Source: SSEF01 sp964398485 (GTDB lineage Bacteria > Patescibacteriota > Minisyncoccia > Moranbacterales > UBA1568). From it: DNA of 19,015 bases. Positions 15,385-19,015 of the stretch are shown here, piece after piece (the first letter of the stretch is position 1; each line of letters begins with the position of its first letter). Location: NCBI GenBank assembly GCA_964398485.1, contig CAYNMD010000017.1:1-19015 (forward strand). The letters are read 5' to 3'. The notes below the pieces were generated by a model. That model saw only the letters and a list, made by a program, of their open reading frames with translations. It did not search any database and was not told the DNA's origin. The position numbers were made by a program, and so were the translations under genes.

Positions 15385-16557
15385 ATGTCAGCGTGGTTCA
15401 ACAAAAAACCAAAACTTACTCCAAGGTCACAGTATCCTCTAGAAATCCAGCAGGCTATTCATACGATGGACAATGATTTGCGGGGTGAGGCAATGCCAGA
15501 AATCCCCCAGAGGGATCCATTGGTAGCTTTTGAGCCAGAGGCAGCAGCTGCTCAGGGTGCTCCATTTTATGCTGATCCGAGTATTGCTTCTTCTCAAGAA
15601 ACGATGCCTTCTCCTGCGGTACAACCAACAGCTAGTCCATTCCTGGTTGAGACGGCCGACGGAGGGGCAGCTCAATTTCCGCAAGGGAGTTTTGTTGAAG
15701 AGGCCCCTGAGACTGAAACGGTATTAGAAATTGGGAATAATGAATCGAAAGAGGGAATTTCTCACGAGAACGATACTCGGGAAAGTGGAGCACAGCCTTT
15801 TGATGTAGTTCAGTGGCTGAAGCGCTTCCACTGGATTATCGGAGGAGGTCTTCTTCTGGTTGTTTTGATAGCTGGTGGAATTTGGTGGTGGATGCAGCGT
15901 ACTCATATCCCCCCAGAGGTATCATTGGTAGGAGCAGTAGCAGAACCAACTCCAATGCCCCCAGTAGAACCAGAACCTCAGAAACCAGTAACTAATCATT
16001 ATTCTACTACTCAGCCAAACCTTCTGTCGTTTGATACAGAGGCGGTAACAGCAGAGTCTATTCAGACTGAGTTTCTCAAGGTGGCACTGGCTGTTAAACA
16101 GGATAATCTTCAAGGGCCAATAGAATTTTTGGTTCGTGATCAAAACTATAACCCGCTTGCCTTTTCTCGGCTTGCCTATCTGCTTGGAGTAACCCTTTCA
16201 AGCGATCTCCTCGCCACCCTTGATGAAGAATACTCACTGTTTTTTGTGCTTGATGGTAGTTCCGTGCGTATGGGTCTCCGGCTTCAGGTAAAAAATAACG
16301 AGGCATTTGTAGTAGCGCTGGCACGTGACGAGACTCTCTTGCCTAAAGCTCTGGAACCGTTCTTCCTTGATACAACTACCGCTCCAAAAACAGGCCTTAC
16401 TTTCCGATCGGGACTTTACAAGGGTCAGCCAGTTCGCTATACCAACATTGATCAGACGATGAATCTCTCAATTGACTCATCTGTTATGGGAAACACATGG
16501 ATCATTGGAACGAGTCAGAACACTCTCCGCTCACTTATTGATCGTTTGTCCCAATAA
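15385..16557 (+). CDS. Single-pass membrane protein with a large extracytoplasmic domain
   Basis: This is a 390-residue protein that I do not recognise. Residues 1-145 form a probably disordered, Pro/Glu/Ala-rich cytoplasmic region. One membrane span at about 149-170 (GGGLLLVVLIAGGIWWW) is followed by a Pro-rich linker (about 174-200). A folded extracytoplasmic domain of about 190 residues follows; it has repeated hydrophobic strands, FLVRDQNYNPLAFSRLAYLLG near 248 and a final WIIGTSQNTLRSLIDRL. There is no cysteine, metal motif or named domain that I can see. It lies directly after pnp and may start from a promoter inside the pnp terminator. No SD is visible. Confidence 0.8.
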   Translation: MSAWFNKKPKLTPRSQYPLEIQQAIHTMDNDLRGEAMPEIPQRDPLVAFEPEAAAAQGAPFYADPSIASSQETMPSPAVQPTASPFLVETADGGAAQFPQGSFVEEAPETETVLEIGNNESKEGISHENDTRESGAQPFDVVQWLKRFHWIIGGGLLLVVLIAGGIWWWMQRTHIPPEVSLVGAVAEPTPMPPVEPEPQKPVTNHYSTTQPNLLSFDTEAVTAESIQTEFLKVALAVKQDNLQGPIEFLVRDQNYNPLAFSRLAYLLGVTLSSDLLATLDEEYSLFFVLDGSSVRMGLRLQVKNNEAFVVALARDETLLPKALEPFFLDTTTAPKTGLTFRSGLYKGQPVRYTNIDQTMNLSIDSSVMGNTWIIGTSQNTLRSLIDRLSQ

Positions 16558-16572
16558 AAAAGCTGTTTAGAG

Positions 16573-16609
16573 GTATTTTTTTCTGAAAAAAGAAAATAAA
16601 ATACTTTTT
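16573..16609 (+). terminator. Possible AT-rich terminator
   Basis: GTATTTT (16573-16579) pairs with AAAATAC (16598-16604), followed by TTTTTCTTTT. The stem has little GC. An outer pairing (CTGTTTAG at 16563-16570 with CTGAACAG further down) may extend it. Confidence 0.35.
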
Positions 16610-16695
16610 CTTTTGCTAAAAAATATTTTATTTGCTGAACAGTAAGTCAAGTAAATAAAAACGAGGCTTAGATAAAGGTTTTCAATATTTTGTGA

Positions 16696-16724
16696 TTGAC
16701 TTTCGTGTTTTTTTCTGCTATACT
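16696..16724 (+). promoter_or_regulatory. Strong promoter with no clear gene downstream
   Basis: TTGACT (16696-16701), a 17-base spacer and TATACT (16719-16724) with TGC before it (extended -10). It matches consensus closely. The start would be near 16731. What follows is best read as a structured RNA (16731-17256). Confidence 0.8.
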
Positions 16725-16730
16725 GGATTT

Positions 16731-17256
16731 GTTGTAGTGAAATATTCCTTAACAACTTGATATCTTCTAGGAGCAGAAGACTTCTCTTCTTGAAAAAATA
16801 TTCGAGAGAAGAAATCTTCTGCTGCTTAACCGCTGTGACAATGCTCATAGCTGCTCCTTATTCTGGTAAGAAGGAGCCGGTCGCCAAAACAAACACAAAA
16901 AATCCAGGAAAAATAAAAAACCCTGGCTTTACACAAAAACAAAAAACAAAAAATCAGTTCTTTCACAAGTTTGTCGGCATTAGCCAAAAAGCGGTAGAAG
17001 ATCGAGAAAGTACCAGAACTTTCCACCCATTTGCGTCTGTCACAAAACACATACCTCTCCGCGTAGAAGCGAAATTGCCTCTCACCCGGGCTAGACTTCT
17101 CCAGAGATATGTTGGGCACACGCACGTCGGGCTCTCGTTACGGCCATATAAAATACTTATTCGGCGTCACGGGCGAGAGCCCGGCACCAACACATACTAC
17201 ACATGTGGGGTGTCGGGAATTTCAGAGGGAAGATGGCCAAGAAGGGCCGTTTTTTT
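16731..17256 (+). ncRNA. Candidate structured non-coding RNA, about 525 nt, unidentified
   Basis: The stretch runs from a near-consensus promoter to an intrinsic terminator and is rich in inverted repeats. A 16-bp hairpin (16772-16787 with 16805-16823, 3-base bulge) starts it. Then come GCTCCTT/AAGGAGC (16853-16877), GAAAGT/ACTTTC (17006-17023), a perfect 10-bp pair CGGGCTCTCG/CGAGAGCCCG (17128-17137 with 17174-17183) and CCGGCACC/GGTGTCGG (17181-17188 with 17209-17216). The 3' half is clearly more GC-rich than the other gaps between genes here. I looked for RNase P, tmRNA and SRP RNA signatures on both strands and found none. A 180-codon frame (16757-17299) runs through it, but its K/N-rich then R/H-rich composition does not look like a protein. 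It could also be a long leader for yraN. Confidence 0.5.
17231..17256 (+). terminator. Terminator of the candidate ncRNA
   Basis: GATGGCC pairs with GGCCGTT around loop AAGAAG (G-U pairs at the base), followed by seven T (17250-17256). Confidence 0.8.
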
Positions 17257-17257
17257 G

Positions 17258-17286
17258 TTGTCAAAAATGAAAATTTGGCTTACAGT
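17258..17286 (+). promoter_or_regulatory. yraN promoter
   Basis: TTGTCA (17258-17263), 17 bases, TACAGT (17281-17286), the same -10 as pnp. It begins 2 bases after the ncRNA terminator. The start would be near 17293, giving a leader of only about 11 bases. Confidence 0.65.
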
Positions 17287-17303
17287 AGGCCTAATTTAGG
17301 TAT

Positions 17304-17687
17304 ATGGCCGAACATCTTGACATAGGGAGGCGAGGGGAGGAAATAGCGGAGACATATCTTCGGGAGAAGGGCTATCGTATTTTGGGCCGCAATATTAGCA
17401 ATGCTCATGGGAAACGGCTGGGAGAGATAGATATAGTGGCCGAGAGAGAGGATGTGATAGTTTTTGTTGAGGTAAAAACTCTTATGGCACGCTTTGGGGA
17501 GTTGGAATATCTCCCGGAACACCAGGTAACTCGTTCAAAATTAATCAAGCTTAATCGGATTGCGGGTTATTATCTCCAATCAAACTCTTTGGGAGGGCGA
17601 GAGTATCGTTTTGATGTAGTGTCGGTCATTCTTAGGAAGAGCGATGAACCAATGATCAATCATTTAGAGAGTGTTTTCTTCTCCTAG
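17304..17687 (+). CDS. yraN: YraN family protein (UPF0102), endonuclease-like fold
   Basis: UPF0102 proteins share a restriction-endonuclease-like fold; their cellular role is not firmly established, though links to DNA repair or uptake have been proposed. The diagnostic pattern is clear: GRRGEEIAETYLREKGYRIL at 8-27, RN at 29-30, GEIDIV at 40-45 and FVEVKT at 54-59. These provide the conserved acidic residues and Lys (E41, D43, E56, K58). The C-terminal RFDVVSVIL strand also fits. The length of 127 residues is typical. It has its own promoter right after the ncRNA terminator and a very short leader without SD. Confidence 0.93.
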   Translation: MAEHLDIGRRGEEIAETYLREKGYRILGRNISNAHGKRLGEIDIVAEREDVIVFVEVKTLMARFGELEYLPEHQVTRSKLIKLNRIAGYYLQSNSLGGREYRFDVVSVILRKSDEPMINHLESVFFS

Positions 17688-17689
17688 GC

Positions 17690-17718
17690 TCGACTTTTTG
17701 CTAAAAATCTCCTATAAT
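17690..17718 (+). promoter_or_regulatory. Promoter of the dksA/traR-like gene
   Basis: TCGACT (17690-17695), 17 bases and a perfect TATAAT (17713-17718). The start would be near 17725. This argues that an in-frame ATG at 17717 lies inside the -10 box and is not the start codon. Confidence 0.75.
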
Positions 17719-17746
17719 GGAGCTACTTATCCCTTATATACGCTGT

Positions 17747-18100
17747 ATGTCACTCGATGCTACTCTGCTCGCTGAGCTCAAAGATAAACTTTTGACTGAA
17801 AAATCCCGTTTAGAACAAGAACTATCACGTTTGGGTACCCCAACAGGAGTAGAGGGAGACTATGCTACTCAGTATGCTGCTGATTTGGGAGATGATCCAG
17901 ATGAGAATGCTTCCGAGGTAGAAGAGTATGTTGATAATGTAGCTGTTGAAGAAACGCTTGAGTCACAGCTTAAAGATGTAAATGACGCGCTTGCCAAGAT
18001 GGCCGAGGGCACCTACGGCATTTGTGAGAAGACTGGCGAGTCTATTCCTTTGGAGCGACTCCAGGCTTATCCAGCCGCTCGGACCAAAGTGGGGGTCTAA
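17747..18100 (+). CDS. DksA/TraR family protein lacking the zinc-finger cysteines
   Basis: DksA/TraR proteins bind in the secondary channel of RNA polymerase and modulate initiation, often with ppGpp. The 117 residues show an N-terminal coiled-coil region (about 1-30 and 65-88), an acidic tip (DLGDDPDENASEVEEY, about 46-61) and the C-terminal GTYGICEKTGESIPLERLQAYPAA signature (88-111). The family's four zinc cysteines are reduced to one. C93 stays, the second is Thr96, the third Thr113 and the fourth Gly116. Zinc-independent DksA paralogues are known, for example DksA2 of Pseudomonas. I chose the ATG at 17747 because the upstream in-frame ATG at 17717 overlaps the -10 box. The lspA gene follows 9 bases later. 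Confidence 0.85.
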   Translation: MSLDATLLAELKDKLLTEKSRLEQELSRLGTPTGVEGDYATQYAADLGDDPDENASEVEEYVDNVAVEETLESQLKDVNDALAKMAEGTYGICEKTGESIPLERLQAYPAARTKVGV

Positions 18101-18109
18101 TCTATTTCT

Positions 18110-18553
18110 ATGTTTTTCTGGCGGAAAGAGATGCTCTGGGTATCTCTTTTTGTTTTTGTGGGGCTATTAGATGGGGGATTACGGTTTTTGTGGCTTGAGC
18201 GAGATTACTGGACATGCAATTCTGGTGTTTTTTGGGGTATGGCACTCCCTCAGGCTTTTCTGTGGCTTGCAGCAGGGAGTATACTACTCGGGTGTTTTTG
18301 GCTACTTTTTCAGTGGAGGGGATCAGGGATGAGATGGTCACTCATAGCTCTTCTCATTGGAGGGGGGCTCAATATGCTCGATCGGGCGCTCCATGGCTGT
18401 GTTTTGGATTATCTTCATTGGCCATTTGGATTGGCATCTTTTTTCCCCAATTTCAACCTCAGCGACACTATGATTCTTATTGGAGCGCTCACTCTTCTCT
18501 TCTCAAATACCTTAAGAAAACAAGACAAAAAGCAGCGTACCGTTGACACTTAG
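18110..18553 (+). CDS. lspA: Lipoprotein signal peptidase (signal peptidase II)
   Basis: LspA is an aspartyl protease in the membrane that cuts the signal peptide from lipid-modified prolipoproteins. The 147-residue protein has four hydrophobic spans. The family blocks are CNSGVFWGM (36-44), GGGLNMLDR (84-92) and PNFNLSD (113-119), with catalytic Asp91 and Asp119. The first block, normally near D-x-x-T-K, reads DGGLRF (21-26), so the conserved Thr/Lys are missing. The gene is slightly short, as LspA often is. It lies 9 bases after the dksA-like gene and probably shares its transcript. The cheY-like gene's promoter starts inside its last codons. No SD is visible. Confidence 0.9.
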   Translation: MFFWRKEMLWVSLFVFVGLLDGGLRFLWLERDYWTCNSGVFWGMALPQAFLWLAAGSILLGCFWLLFQWRGSGMRWSLIALLIGGGLNMLDRALHGCVLDYLHWPFGLASFFPNFNLSDTMILIGALTLLFSNTLRKQDKKQRTVDT

Positions 18554-18571
18554 GAGGAAGTTCTCTAGAGT
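18543..18571 (+). promoter_or_regulatory. Promoter of the CheY-like gene
   Basis: A perfect TTGACA (18543-18548) within the lspA end, 17 bases, TAGAGT (18566-18571). The start would be near 18578, about 45 bases before the receiver gene. Confidence 0.6.
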
Positions 18572-18622
18572 AGGCCCATACTCTGACACGAGGGTGTTGG
18601 AGGGTTTGCGGAGATGATATTC

Positions 18623-18985
18623 ATGCACACAATTCTCGCTGTCGACGATTCTGCTTCCATGCGCCAAATGGTGTCATTCACCCTCAAGAACGCCGGCTTC
18701 AACGTCGTTGAGGCCGTGGATGGCCAGGACGCCTACGAGAAGGCTAACAGCCGTGACTTCAATCTGGTGCTGACCGACCAGAACATGCCCAGGATGGATG
18801 GCATCACTCTGACTAGGAAGCTGCGCGAGAACCCCAAGTTCAAGTCGACGCCCATCCTGATCCTCACCATCGAGTCGAGCGACCAGATGAAGCAGGCCGG
18901 GCGCGCTGCCGGCGCCACCAGTTGGCTGGTCAAGCCCTTTGATCCAGCCAAGTTGATCGAAGTGATCGGCAAGGTCATCCGCTGA
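18623..18985 (+). CDS. CheY-like response regulator receiver protein
   Basis: This is a stand-alone receiver domain of 120 residues that takes a phosphate on Asp and changes partner binding, as CheY does at the flagellar motor. All key residues are present: Asp8 and Asp9 (AVDDSASMRQMV), phospho-acceptor Asp52 (LTDQNMP), Thr82 (LTIESSD) and Lys104 (VKPFD). The sequence is close to chemotaxis CheY proteins of Proteobacteria. GGAG lies 9 bases before the ATG at 18623; an in-frame ATG at 18614, with GGAGGG 9 bases before it, is equally possible. Most codons end in G or C, unlike the other genes in the window, and the stop is TGA. No chemotaxis or flagellar gene is nearby, so its partner is unknown and recent transfer or an assembly join is likely. 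Confidence 0.93.
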   Translation: MHTILAVDDSASMRQMVSFTLKNAGFNVVEAVDGQDAYEKANSRDFNLVLTDQNMPRMDGITLTRKLRENPKFKSTPILILTIESSDQMKQAGRAAGATSWLVKPFDPAKLIEVIGKVIR

Positions 18986-19015
18986 AGTACTTTCTTGGTC
19001 CCAGCTACCCTAATG

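Noticed and set aside
16899..16925. Minus-strand terminator-like CCAGG/CCTGG hairpin followed by T run
   Set aside because: The stem is only 5 bp with a 13-base loop in A-rich DNA and no minus-strand gene or promoter leads into it.
16826..17125. Open frame on the minus strand in the same gap
   Set aside because: No start signal, odd Cys/Phe-rich composition, and it overlaps the inverted repeats of the candidate RNA.
16731..17256. RNase P RNA, tmRNA or SRP RNA
   Set aside because: On both strands I did not find the GGAAAGTC/ACAGAA blocks of RNase P, the tRNA-like ends and TTCGA T-loop of tmRNA, or the GGAAGCAGC-type loop of SRP RNA. One minus-strand GGAAAGTT is an isolated partial match.
16757..17299. 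A 180-codon open frame through the pnp-side gap
   Set aside because: It spans a strong hairpin at its start and a terminator near its end, has K/N-rich then R/H/C-rich low-complexity composition, no SD and no recognisable domain. A structured RNA explains the region better.
17717..17746. Upstream ATG at 17717 as the dksA-like start
   Set aside because: It overlaps the TATAAT box, so it would lie before the transcription start; the added residues do not match the family.
1..19015. CRISPR array, insertion sequence, phage genes or attachment sites
   Set aside because: I saw no regularly spaced direct repeats, transposase or integrase, and no direct repeat pair at the tRNA-Val gene.
1..19015. 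UGA recoding as in Gracilibacteria or Absconditabacteria
   Set aside because: Conserved genes end cleanly in TAA or TAG at family length, have no in-frame TGA, and tilS ends at TGA at a sensible place.

Overview
The window looks like chromosomal DNA from a small-genome bacterium of the Patescibacteria (Candidate Phyla Radiation) type. The evidence is the gene set and its style. There is a short TilS without the C-terminal domains, a four-domain ribosomal protein S1, and a secreted protein with thrombospondin type-3-like calcium repeats. Beside it is a conserved-looking secreted protein of the kind seen near CPR pilus or type IV secretion loci. Gene packing is tight and most starts have no Shine-Dalgarno sequence. 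The phylum is an inference; there is no rRNA in the window to settle it. The genetic code looks standard, with TAA and TAG as the usual stops.

Layout. (1) 136-2245, plus strand: a two-gene operon for two exported proteins, closed by a bidirectional terminator. (2) 2295-7723, minus strand, read right to left: rpsA (S1), gmk, tilS, ftsH, a six-helix membrane protein and tRNA-Val(GAC). rpsA has a good promoter and a leader containing a terminator-like hairpin. A second hairpin separates rpsA from gmk, and ftsH has its own promoter at the tilS stop codon. (3) 8000-11541, plus strand: a metallo-beta-lactamase-fold protein that has lost most metal ligands, a small membrane protein and gyrA, ended by a strong terminator. 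(4) 11611-11886, minus strand: a small unknown gene that differs in style (good SD, TGA stop, its own promoter). (5) 12092-15302, plus strand: rpsO, a NYN/PIN-like nuclease gene and pnp, each with its own promoter and terminator signals. The rpsO and pnp leaders share a 10-base motif inside hairpins. (6) 15385-16557: a single-span membrane protein of unknown function. (7) 16558-17303: a 746-base stretch without a convincing gene. It contains a near-consensus promoter, several strong inverted repeats and an intrinsic terminator, so it is best read as a candidate structured non-coding RNA of about 525 nt. (8) 17304-18553: yraN, a dksA/traR-like gene without its zinc cysteines, and lspA. (9) 18623-18985: a CheY-like receiver with much more GC-rich codons, an SD and a TGA stop, which suggests transfer or an assembly join.

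How the genes fit together. Most are housekeeping genes: translation (S1, S15, tRNA-Val, TilS), RNA turnover (PNPase, NYN nuclease), DNA topology (GyrA), nucleotide supply (Gmk), membrane protein quality control (FtsH), lipoprotein maturation (LspA) and transcription modulation (DksA-like). The most interesting material is regulatory: a candidate unnamed structured RNA, leader hairpins on rpsA, rpsO, pnp and the NYN gene, and terminators interleaved with promoters. Promoters with exactly 17-base spacers recur throughout, which supports these calls.
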